Positions 1 through 6,896 of a stretch of 11,987 nt of DNA are shown here, piece by piece. The translations under genes were made by a program, and so were the position numbers. The notes below the pieces were generated by a model. It had not been told where the DNA came from and did not search any database. It saw nothing but the letters and a program-made list of their open reading frames with translations. Every line of letters begins with the position of its first letter. Positions within the stretch are counted from its first letter, which is position 1. Origin of the DNA: Candidatus Hydrogenedentota bacterium (GTDB lineage: Bacteria; Hydrogenedentota; Hydrogenedentia; Hydrogenedentales; SLHB01); contig DUZM01000085.1 of assembly GCA_013349485.1 (NCBI GenBank), forward strand, positions 1-11,987, read 5' to 3'.

Positions 1-329
1 AGGGGCCCGTTCACCCCGAGATTTGGACGCAAGTCGGCGGGGAATGGTCGCGACAGAATGTGCCAGCCGAGCCGTCGCGGCTCGAGATCCTCGACGAAGC
101 GGAGTACACGGCACTGGCGGCGCGCTTCCCGAAAGCCAAGTTGACGTTGGTGAGTACGTTCACGCCGGGCGAGATGCAGCCGCTGCTCTGGGCGTACCGG
201 AGCGAGGACCCGTTCAACCAATTGAACCTCGACGTGCTGCCGAATCAGGCGCCGCTCGAGCCCGGCGCGACACGGTCGGCGACAGTCTGTTACTACGTGA
301 CGAAAAAGAAACCCAAACGTATCCGCTGA
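1..329 (+). CDS. DUF4838-type glycan-processing protein, C-terminal fragment (5' end outside window)
   Basis: The frame is open from the left edge (first full codon at base 3) to a TGA at 327-329, giving 108 residues and no start codon inside the window. The peptide matches the C-terminus of the complete DUF4838 protein at 441-3089 at all but 7 of 108 positions, including the basic tail KKKPKRIR. It is therefore the end of an upstream tandem paralogue. This part of the protein lies after the DUF4838 core and is probably the end of a beta-rich accessory domain; I see no catalytic motif in it. A GTG at 60 could be read as a start, but the homology continues upstream of it to the window edge, so it is an internal Val. 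The next gene begins 111 bases downstream on the same strand, which suggests co-transcription. Family assignment is by similarity to the neighbour. Confidence 0.85.
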   Translation, partial: GPVHPEIWTQVGGEWSRQNVPAEPSRLEILDEAEYTALAARFPKAKLTLVSTFTPGEMQPLLWAYRSEDPFNQLNLDVLPNQAPLEPGATRSATVCYYVTKKKPKRIR

Positions 330-332
330 CTG
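1..332 (+). repeat. Direct repeat copy A (3' ends of the tandem DUF4838 genes)
   Basis: Aligns without gaps to 2761-3092 at a constant offset of 2760. I counted 35 mismatches in 332 bases (about 89 percent identity). Identity is perfect over the last 43 bases (290-332) and stops 3 bases after the stop codon. The left limit is unknown because the copy reaches the window edge. Confidence 0.95.
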
Positions 333-424
333 ATGATCAGAAGACAGCAAGAGCCTGGCAGGAGATCTCGGTGCGGCCTCGCGCGCTTTTGGTTAGATTC
401 GGATAAGCGCAGGGAAATCAACGC

Positions 425-430
425 AGGAGG
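425..430 (+). promoter_or_regulatory. Ribosome binding site AGGAGG deciding the GTG start at 441
   Basis: A perfect AGGAGG lies 10 bases before GTG 441, and that GTG opens directly into a signal-peptide-like sequence. The frame is open further upstream (to 333), but those codons encode an Arg-rich stretch unlike a secretion signal. This site is why the start was set at 441. Confidence 0.75.
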
Positions 431-440
431 TTACAGTATC

Positions 441-3089
441 GTGGCTCGTATTTGGACACTTTTCGTGCTGGGGTCACTAGGGCTGGTGATGGCTGCGGCC
501 GCCGTGACAACAGAGACATCTTGGGTGGATGAGGCGACTTACGATGCATTTCATGTTGTTGTGGGCGAGAACGCCGGCGACACGGAACGGTTGGCGGCGT
601 CGGAATTTGTGCGGCTTTGGCAATGCACAACCGGCTTCAGTCCTTCCATGTCTCATGCACCTTCCGGCGCCGTTAACGTATATATCGGCAGATCGAGTAT
701 TCCCGGCGCATTGCTGACTGCATTTGACGTCACATCGCTCGGCAAGAACGGGATTGTCATCAAGACCTATTCAGACTGCAATCCTACATCGCATGAATTG
801 CATCTCCTTGGGAAAAGCGAACGCTGCGCACTCTACGCCGTGTATGATTTCTTTGAACGATACATGGGAATTCGGTGGTTGACACCGGCATTCACACACA
901 TACCCGAGGAACCGCCGGCATTCATTCCCGCAATCGACCGTCGTTACTCACCTCCTTTTGAGTGGCACGATTGTACGTATCTTCATACATATTTTGACGA
1001 AGGGACCAATGCCGTTCGTGATTTCCGCCGTGTCCATAAGTACGAAGACGGATTCATACATGGACCTTTTGGGGGACACTCCCTATATTCTCTGCTCCCG
1101 CCTGAGATTTGGTTTAAAGAACATCCTGAGTATTATGCAGAAGTTGATGGTGAGCGCGTTGCTCCCAGCGATCATGTGGTGCGCGGGCTTGGAGAACTCG
1201 TTGAGGGGGATAAGATCGGTCAGCTCTGTTCCAGTAATCCCGAAGTGGCAGAGATAATTGGCAACACGATCAATAAGTTGATCGAATGGGATGACCCTGA
1301 TTTCATCAATGCCCCGGTGACGCCGAGTAATACATGGGTGAGGAATATTGTGGGTTGGCATCCGAGCAAGAAGATCTGGTCGGTCTGCCAGATGGACTGG
1401 CCTGGTGCATGTGAGTGTGAGGAATGTGCGGCCATTGACAAACGTGAGGGTACGCCGATGGGATCCCTCCTCACGATGGTCAATCGCGTTGCAGATATCG
1501 TAGGCGAAAAACATCCGAAGCATTTTATTCAGACACTTGCATACGGGTATTCCGTGCCTGCTCCAAAGCATTTGAAGCCTCGCGATAATGTAATCATTCA
1601 GTTCAATACGATAACGGCCAATTTCGCCGTGCCGCTGGATGATGAATCTTCGGAACACAATAGACCCATTGCGAAGAATCTGACCAAATGGTCGCGTATC
1701 TGCAATAATCTACATGTTTATCACCATGTCCCAAACTACGCCAGCTGTCTCCGCATGAATCCCAACCTGCATACGCTGCAGCCAAACCTACAGCTTTTTG
1801 CGAGGCACAACGTGTGGAGTGTGTACGAACAGGCGGCAGAATTGGCGCCTCTACCGCCAATAGGTCTGGCGCCGCTCAGAAATTATATGATCGCGAAACT
1901 GGCTTGGGATCCGAACTGCGATATAGACAAGCACAAGGACGATTTTCTAAGGCTCTACTACGGCAAAGCGGCAGCCCCTTTCATCCGCGAATACATCGAG
2001 ATGCTGGAACACAAAGTAGTAGAAGAGAAGGTGTTTCAGCCCTGGTTCGCCGAACCGTACTGGGTTGACTATGACTTGATAACAAAAGCGCAGGAACTAT
2101 TTAGAAAGGCCCGGGAAGCCGCGGACAGCGATCTCGAACGTCTGCATATCGCTATGGCATATGCGCAAGTCGAGTATGCCGCGCTCGTGTATTGCCCAAA
2201 ACTGCAGCGCAAAGGTTCAAAGCTATTTGCTCCGCGTCCGCCGGCGCCGCCTCTGGGTGAGTATATCGAGAAGCTGAAAAGCTTCGGGCTCAAAGACTAC
2301 AAAGGTTGTCTTGATACGCCTATGGAGAATCTTCAGAAGAGACTGGAGGCTACTGCGATTCCGGCGCGATGCGAGGAAGTGCCGCTCGAGGTTTTGGAGA
2401 ATGACCACGTTGCCCTGTGGGTTGTTCCCGAGTGGCAGGGCGCCGTGTTGCGGTGGCGCGTGAAGGATCACGATATCGAGCTGCTGAGAGGATATGAACA
2501 CTACGGGGCGTTGCCGGTGATTTGGCGCGAATATACGCATACCCCGCCGATCGGCCAACCCATCGCCGAGACTTTCCGAGTTGTCGAGCACGCGTCCGAC
2601 AGCATCGTGCTCGAAGCCGAAATGGAGAACGGATTGATGGTCCGCAAACGTATCGCCATCGCCCCGGAATCCAATCAGGTAGACTTCACGCTCACCGTGC
2701 ACAACGGAACCGGCGAGCCGATGGTGCCGCTGGTCAAGAGCGTGCCGGAATTCTACACGCAGGGGCCCGTGCACCCGGAGATCTGGACGCAGGTTAGCGG
2801 CGAATGGGCGCGGCAAAATGCCGAGGCCGAGCCGTCGCGGCTCGAGATCCTCGACGAGGCGGAGTACATGGCGCTGGCGGCGCGCTTCCCGAAGGCCAAG
2901 TTAACTTTGGTCAGTACATTTACGCCGGGCGAGATGCAGCCGCTGCTCTGGGCGTACCGGAGCGAGGATCCATTCAACCAACTGAACCTTGATGTGCTGC
3001 CCAACCAGGCGCCGCTCGAGCCCGGCGAGACGCGCTCGGCGACAGTCTCTTACTACGTGACGAAAAAGAAACCCAAACGTATCCGCTGA
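441..3089 (+). CDS. Secreted DUF4838 domain protein (alpha-glucuronidase-like fold)
   Basis: The product is 882 residues. Residues 1-20 (M/VARIWTLFVLGSLGLVMAAAA) form a Sec-type signal peptide, so the protein is probably exported. Residues about 30-150 resemble the N-terminal alpha/beta domain of GH67 alpha-glucuronidases (IGRSS at the end of a strand; LLGKSERCALYAVYDFFERYMGIRW, in which the segment YAVYDFFERYMGIRW is typical). Residues about 180-500 are the DUF4838 core, with the family's Cys cluster C324-E-C326-E-E-C329 after a Trp-Pro-Gly. From about 640 to 882 follows a beta-rich domain ending in a basic tail. DUF4838 proteins are common in glycan-degradation loci of PVC-type bacteria, but I know of no established substrate. 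The gene follows a paralogue and precedes a GH116 enzyme on the same strand, which fits a role in glycan breakdown. Base composition changes within the gene: roughly 45 percent GC in the core and 59 percent in 2401-2700. Domain call is confident; the reaction is not known. Confidence 0.85.
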   Translation: MARIWTLFVLGSLGLVMAAAAVTTETSWVDEATYDAFHVVVGENAGDTERLAASEFVRLWQCTTGFSPSMSHAPSGAVNVYIGRSSIPGALLTAFDVTSLGKNGIVIKTYSDCNPTSHELHLLGKSERCALYAVYDFFERYMGIRWLTPAFTHIPEEPPAFIPAIDRRYSPPFEWHDCTYLHTYFDEGTNAVRDFRRVHKYEDGFIHGPFGGHSLYSLLPPEIWFKEHPEYYAEVDGERVAPSDHVVRGLGELVEGDKIGQLCSSNPEVAEIIGNTINKLIEWDDPDFINAPVTPSNTWVRNIVGWHPSKKIWSVCQMDWPGACECEECAAIDKREGTPMGSLLTMVNRVADIVGEKHPKHFIQTLAYGYSVPAPKHLKPRDNVIIQFNTITANFAVPLDDESSEHNRPIAKNLTKWSRICNNLHVYHHVPNYASCLRMNPNLHTLQPNLQLFARHNVWSVYEQAAELAPLPPIGLAPLRNYMIAKLAWDPNCDIDKHKDDFLRLYYGKAAAPFIREYIEMLEHKVVEEKVFQPWFAEPYWVDYDLITKAQELFRKAREAADSDLERLHIAMAYAQVEYAALVYCPKLQRKGSKLFAPRPPAPPLGEYIEKLKSFGLKDYKGCLDTPMENLQKRLEATAIPARCEEVPLEVLENDHVALWVVPEWQGAVLRWRVKDHDIELLRGYEHYGALPVIWREYTHTPPIGQPIAETFRVVEHASDSIVLEAEMENGLMVRKRIAIAPESNQVDFTLTVHNGTGEPMVPLVKSVPEFYTQGPVHPEIWTQVSGEWARQNAEAEPSRLEILDEAEYMALAARFPKAKLTLVSTFTPGEMQPLLWAYRSEDPFNQLNLDVLPNQAPLEPGETRSATVSYYVTKKKPKRIR

Positions 3090-3092
3090 CTG
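2761..3092 (+). repeat. Direct repeat copy B (3' end of the complete DUF4838 gene)
   Basis: Partner of 1-332. Most differences are at third codon positions: 35 base differences yield only 7 amino-acid changes, so both copies have been kept as coding sequence. Confidence 0.95.
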
Positions 3093-3135
3093 GACAGCCA
3101 CGGCAAGAAGCGCGTCTTGGCAGAGAACACGCGGA

Positions 3136-3155
3136 GCTTGCCGGAAGCGGCAGGC
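3136..3155 (+). other. Short stem-loop after the DUF4838 gene
   Basis: GCTTGCCG pairs with CGGCAGGC (8 bp with one G-T pair) around a GAAG loop, 47 bases after the stop codon. No T-run follows, so it is not a standard intrinsic terminator. It might slow 3' exonuclease decay or be a chance GC-rich hairpin. Confidence 0.3.
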
Positions 3156-3281
3156 GTCCGGCCGTGAATTGTCCCTGGACATTGTTCAAAGATAGTCTTT
3201 GCCGCAGCCACAAGCGTTGGCGCCTACGTTTCCGCGCCCGCCAGAAGTCGGATTTTGTCCCCGCCATTGGCGTCAAGAACA

Positions 3282-3289
3282 GGAAGGAG
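3282..3289 (+). promoter_or_regulatory. Ribosome binding site for the GH116 gene
   Basis: GGAAGGAG sits 7 bases before ATG 3297. It favours that ATG over an in-frame TTG at 3255, which has no comparable site and would add 14 residues unlike the family N-terminus. Confidence 0.75.
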
Positions 3290-3296
3290 CGTTCCG

Positions 3297-5876
3297 ATGA
3301 AAAAGGGCTATTCGAAGGACGGGCTTTTCGCGCTTGGGCCGCAGCGCGTTTTTGCCGGGGAAAGCCTTAAGGAGATAGTGTTCCCGCTCGGCGGGATCGG
3401 TACTGGATCCGTTGGGTTAACGGGCCTCGGGGCGTTGACGGACTGGGAGATCTTCAACCGGCCAAATTTCGGAGGGCGTTTCCCAAAGACGTTCCCGGCA
3501 ATATGGGCGCGGGAGAAGGGGAAAGAGCCTGTCTGCCGTATTCTGCAAGGTCCCTTGCCCCCACCTTATATCGGCCAAGGGCTCGGCGACCCGCACCACA
3601 GCGGCGAAGGGTTTCCGCATATGGACGGCTGCACTTTCAAAGGCGAGTATCCGTTCGCATGGATCGATTTCAAGAGCAGGAAATTGCCCGTGAAGGTTCA
3701 ACTCGAGGCGTATAACCCATACATACCCAGCAACCCCGATGATTCGGGATTCCCGGCGGCCATATTGAAATACACCGTAACGAACAAGACCCGCAACCCC
3801 GTTGACGTCACTGTCGCGTGGAGCCTGATGAATGCGATCGGCGATATCGGTACGGGGGCAAGCGACAAGGTCATGGGCGAAGTCGAGTTCGGCTTAGGCA
3901 AAAACCTGAATGAGTATGTCGAAGACGGCGGTCTGCGCGGTCTCTTCTACACATCGAAGAAATGGGAGAAGGCCCATGCCCGCTTCGGCTCGATGGCGCT
4001 CGTGACCCCGAACAAGAACGTCACCGTTATGAAACAGTCGAGCCGCGCGCCGGGTTTTGCGTCGCAGCACGAGTTCTGGGACACGTTTTCTGTGACCGGC
4101 AGGCTTCCTGAGCACGACTATGGCCTCAGTGATGACGGGCGGAGCGACCCCGGCGCTTTGGGTGTGCGGATCAGGCTCAAACCGGGCGAATCGAAGGTCT
4201 GCACGTTTTACATCACGTGGTATTTCCCAAACTTCGAGAAGTATTGGCACGGTCATAATGACGGCGTAGAAAACCCCTGTTCCGACCCGGAAAACAAAGT
4301 GACCTGGAAGAATTATTACGCACACCAGTTTGGCGACGCACTTGACGCGGCCAAGCAGCTTCACGCCAACCAGAAAAGGCTCTATGCGGAGACGAAACGG
4401 TTTCATGACGCGTTGTTCTCGAGCACATTCCCCCCGTTTGTCATCGATGCGGTTTCCAGCCAGATGGCCATCCTCAAGACGGCTACATGCCTCCGGCTGC
4501 CCGATGGCACATTTTACGGGTACGAAGGATGCAAACCGGGTAGTGGTTGCTGCCATGGCTCTTGTACACACGTGTGGAATTACCAGCAAGCCTTGCCATT
4601 CCTTTTCCCAAGCCTCGAACGTTCGATGCGTTCTGCCGACTATAAGTACAACTTTCAGAAAGACGGCGGCATGGGGTTTAGAATCTTATTGCCATTGGGG
4701 GTTCCACCCACGAAGTTTCAGCCGTGTACCGACGGACAGATGGGCGGCATTATCAAGACCTATCGCGACTGGAAGATAAGTGGGGACGATGGCTGGCTCA
4801 AGACGGTGTGGCCCTCGGTGAAACGCGCACTCGAATATGCCTGGGTGAAGTGGGACCCCGAGAAGCGGGGCGTCATGCACGGTATCCAGCATAACACCTA
4901 TGACGTCGAGTTTCTCGGCCCGAACCCGATGATCGGGTGCTACTATCTCGGTGCGCTTGTTGCGGCCGCGGAGATGGCCCATCACCTTGGCGAGCCGCGC
5001 AAAGCTAAAGAATATCGAGACCTTTTTGACAAGGGCAGCGCGTGGATCGAAGCCAATTTGTTCAATGGTGAGTATTATGTCCAGAAGTACGACCCCAAGG
5101 AAGCGCCCCAACACCAGTTTGGCGAAGGGTGCCTCTCCGACCAAGTCGTAGGACAGTGGCTTTCAAGTCTGTCGGGCCTCGGCTATGTGCTTGACAAGAA
5201 ACGCGTCACGAAGGCGCTCCGATCCATATTTAAGTACAACTGGCGTGCCGACCTCTCGGATCACGCAAACGCGCAACGCGTCTATGCCGTTAACGACGAG
5301 GCCGGCCTGCTCCTGTGTTCATGGCCCAACGGCGGCCGGCCTGCCGTGCCCTTCATTTACTCCGACGAAGTCTGGACGGGCATCGAATACCAAGTTGCCA
5401 GCCATTGCATAATGGAGGGCCTCGTAAAGGAGGGGTTGGCAATTGTAAAGGGCGTGCGCGATCGTCACGACGGCATTCGCAGGAATCCCTGGGACGAATG
5501 CGAGTGCGGCCACCACTATGCCCGTGCAATGGCCTCCTATGCGCTCGTGCCGGCGTTGTCGGGTTTCACGTTCGACATGGGACTCGGCGCCATCGGGTTT
5601 GAGCCGCGGATCAACCCAGACAATTTCAAGGCCTTCTGGACCCTCGATGGGGTCTGGGGCACATACACACAGAAGGGCAAGAAAGCCGCACTGGACGTGC
5701 TCTGGGGCAAATTCACGTTGAGCCGGCTGGACTTGCCGGGCTTTGCCAAACCGGGGCGCCTCAAGTTGACCGTCGGCAAACGCGCCATCAAGGCTGACGC
5801 CGATAGCCGCGGATCAATAATCCTGCGCAAGGCCCTAAGGCTGAAAGCGGGGCAAACGCTCACCATCAGTCTGTAA
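3297..5876 (+). CDS. GH116 family glycosidase (beta-glucosidase / glucosylceramidase type)
   Basis: The product is 859 residues with two parts typical of GH116. The N-terminal beta-sandwich contains FPLGGIGTGSVG (about 29-40), followed by DWEIFNRPNFG. The C-terminal (alpha/alpha)6 barrel (old name DUF608) contains GYEG, CTHVWNYQQALPFLFP (423-438), QHNTYDVEF (about 532-540) and WDECECGHHYARAM (732-745). By recalled alignment with characterised members, E410 in GYEG is the likely nucleophile and D536 in NTYD the acid/base. Their spacing of 126 is close to that of archaeal SSO1353 (E335/D462, from memory) and shorter than in human GBA2 (E527/D677). Family enzymes release glucose, xylose or GlcNAc from beta-glycosides, retaining configuration. 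No signal peptide is visible, so the enzyme is probably cytoplasmic, unlike its secreted upstream neighbour. A Cys-rich segment (C412, C418, C419, C423) lies beside the predicted active site. Family call is very confident; the sugar specificity is not determined. Confidence 0.93.
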   Translation: MKKGYSKDGLFALGPQRVFAGESLKEIVFPLGGIGTGSVGLTGLGALTDWEIFNRPNFGGRFPKTFPAIWAREKGKEPVCRILQGPLPPPYIGQGLGDPHHSGEGFPHMDGCTFKGEYPFAWIDFKSRKLPVKVQLEAYNPYIPSNPDDSGFPAAILKYTVTNKTRNPVDVTVAWSLMNAIGDIGTGASDKVMGEVEFGLGKNLNEYVEDGGLRGLFYTSKKWEKAHARFGSMALVTPNKNVTVMKQSSRAPGFASQHEFWDTFSVTGRLPEHDYGLSDDGRSDPGALGVRIRLKPGESKVCTFYITWYFPNFEKYWHGHNDGVENPCSDPENKVTWKNYYAHQFGDALDAAKQLHANQKRLYAETKRFHDALFSSTFPPFVIDAVSSQMAILKTATCLRLPDGTFYGYEGCKPGSGCCHGSCTHVWNYQQALPFLFPSLERSMRSADYKYNFQKDGGMGFRILLPLGVPPTKFQPCTDGQMGGIIKTYRDWKISGDDGWLKTVWPSVKRALEYAWVKWDPEKRGVMHGIQHNTYDVEFLGPNPMIGCYYLGALVAAAEMAHHLGEPRKAKEYRDLFDKGSAWIEANLFNGEYYVQKYDPKEAPQHQFGEGCLSDQVVGQWLSSLSGLGYVLDKKRVTKALRSIFKYNWRADLSDHANAQRVYAVNDEAGLLLCSWPNGGRPAVPFIYSDEVWTGIEYQVASHCIMEGLVKEGLAIVKGVRDRHDGIRRNPWDECECGHHYARAMASYALVPALSGFTFDMGLGAIGFEPRINPDNFKAFWTLDGVWGTYTQKGKKAALDVLWGKFTLSRLDLPGFAKPGRLKLTVGKRAIKADADSRGSIILRKALRLKAGQTLTISL

Positions 5877-6076
5877 GGACAGAATTGAGCAGAAGTGCAT
5901 TGCCCAAACCGTGCTCGAGGCGACCAGGGCGGCGCCCGTGTCCTCAGTAATGACCGTTACGCGCCCCTCAGCGCGTATGGCCCCGGCCATTGAGGAGGCC
6001 TTTGGATGCAACGGCGAAGGCGACTTCAGCCGATTCCCCGACGAGCACGCTGGCGTCATCTTAATCGTCAACAGTT
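5877..6076. other. Convergent intergenic region, no supported gene
   Basis: This lies between the 3' ends of the GH116 gene (+) and the small membrane-type protein gene (-). A + strand frame from GTG 5911 to 6093 (60 codons) has plausible third-position GC, but it lacks a good ribosome binding site, overlaps the end of the neighbouring gene and resembles nothing I know. I saw no hairpin with a T-run, so the terminators for the two converging genes are not apparent. Confidence 0.5.
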
Positions 6077-6331
6077 TTAAGCTTGGATCGTAGTGCCTGC
6101 CTGTGATCCTGAGCCTCCGCATGTTCCCGCAAGGCCTACGAGGAATCCGAAATCATACCACCCGCCGCAGTTGTTCGTTTCGTAGATTCGGACGTTTGGA
6201 TTGAAAAGGCTCACGATAAAGGTGATCGGCGCGATGAGGCCATGCCATAGTCCAGCCCAGAACCCGGCCGGCTCGCATCCCGCCAGCTTGTACTTGGAGT
6301 TTGGACCTGCGACCGCACATGCGTTTGCCAT
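6077..6331 (-). CDS. Small conserved membrane-type protein of unknown function
   Basis: The product is 84 residues. Its middle, GFWAGLWHGLIAPITFIVSLF (about 23-43), is a hydrophobic segment, followed by NPNVRIYETNNCGGWYDFGFLVGLAGTCGGSG with a second weakly hydrophobic stretch and a Gly-rich end. I recall this pattern (GFW-GLWHG-IAP-TFI-SLF ... IYE-NN-GGWY-FGFL-G) from many short hypothetical proteins across bacteria, some of which begin as lipoproteins. Here LAGC at about residue 19 looks like a lipobox, but no hydrophobic stretch precedes it, so lipidation is doubtful unless the true start lies elsewhere. An AAAGGAA site 7-8 bases before the ATG supports the chosen start. It stands alone, convergent with the GH116 gene. 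Function is unknown. Confidence 0.65.
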   Translation of the reverse strand: MANACAVAGPNSKYKLAGCEPAGFWAGLWHGLIAPITFIVSLFNPNVRIYETNNCGGWYDFGFLVGLAGTCGGSGSQAGTTIQA

Positions 6332-6530
6332 TGCGTGATTCCTTTGGCTCTGTATTGCTGCTGCTCGTACGTCAGGAACGACTGATTGGGCGAGGTCTTT
6401 GCTTGAGCCAGTTTGCGAACGACGTCTGGCTCTCGCCAGAGGGTTTGCCGGCGCGCGTTCTGGGCAGTGCTAACGGCGTCATTGGCGCGGAGCATGGTCG
6501 CCAGTTGGGTGACGCGCAAAACAGAGTCTG

Positions 6531-6578
6531 CGCAAGAAGGAGTTTGCGCGCAAGAAAGGGACACGCAAGAAAGGGACA
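6531..6578 (+). repeat. Short tandem repeat, unit CGCAAGAAAGGGACA
   Basis: Two perfect adjacent 15-base copies lie at 6549-6563 and 6564-6578. A shortened relative (CGCAAGAAGG) sits just before them at 6531-6540. The second perfect copy also serves as the left arm of the inverted repeat ending at 6646. Confidence 0.9.
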
Positions 6579-6646
6579 GACACGTCTGCGCTCGGGGACT
6601 CGCTTCGGGCTCGTGGGACTCGCTTGGCGTCAGTCCCTTTGTTGCG
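6564..6646. repeat. 83-bp nested palindromic element (REP/MITE-like)
   Basis: The outer arms are CGCAAGAAAGGGAC (6564-6577) and GTCCCTTTGTTGCG (6633-6646), complementary at 13 of 14 positions. Inside are a small inverted repeat, CAGAC-AC-GTCTG (6576-6587), and two direct copies of GGGACTCGCTT (6595-6605 and 6615-6625, period 20). This layering resembles REP-type or miniature inverted-repeat elements mobilised in trans. No transposase is present in the window. Confidence 0.7.
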
Positions 6647-6896
6647 CTTGTGCTTATCCGGAGATTGGTCATGATAGGTGTTTGGTGAGGAGGAGTGAAG
6701 CAACGGATTGAGCGAACGCTCCCAGTGGTCTGCTTGGCACTCGGTGTCGAGAACGTCGCTCTCGAGGTTGCCGAGGTAGGATACGAGGCGGAACCATTTC
6801 CCGACGCCGCCGGTGACGCGTTTGATGTGGGCTGACCGGCGGGCCGGAGACAAGGCTCAGGGCGCTTTGCTCGTGGTTCTGCTTTTCCCTTTGCAA

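Larger units (their letters stand above)
6332..6896. other. 565-base stretch with repeats and no convincing gene
   Basis: Several open frames cross this region on both strands, up to about 150 codons, but they overlap one another. They lack ribosome binding sites and run through the tandem repeats at 6531-6578 and 6595-6625, so none looks coding. A - strand frame around 6680-6850 (KWFRLVSYLGNLES) looks slightly protein-like and could be a decayed remnant. The repeat cluster listed separately is the only clear structure. Confidence 0.5.

Noticed and set aside
333..440. Upstream in-frame extension of the DUF4838 gene to 333
   Set aside because: The extra 36 residues are Arg-rich and would bury the signal peptide; the AGGAGG at 425-430 points to GTG 441.
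1083..1658. Long - strand open frame opposite the DUF4838 gene
   Set aside because: Lies wholly antisense to a gene with recognisable domains; its product has no recognisable pattern.
2223..2816. 197-codon - strand frame
   Set aside because: Antisense shadow of the high-GC end of the DUF4838 gene.
3255..3296. TTG start giving a 14-residue longer GH116 protein
   Set aside because: No ribosome binding site before it, while ATG 3297 has GGAAGGAG at 7 bases.
3894..4589. 231-codon - strand frame
   Set aside because: Antisense to the GH116 gene, which has a clear domain structure across this interval.
5911..6093. 60-codon + strand frame after the GH116 gene
   Set aside because: Overlaps the convergent small gene, has no good ribosome binding site and no recognisable product.
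6531..6578. CRISPR array
   Set aside because: The 15-base units are directly adjacent with no spacers and only two perfect copies; no cas genes nearby.
6211..6711. Overlapping frames of about 135-153 codons on both strands
   Set aside because: They run through tandem and palindromic repeats, lack start signals and show low-complexity repeat translations.
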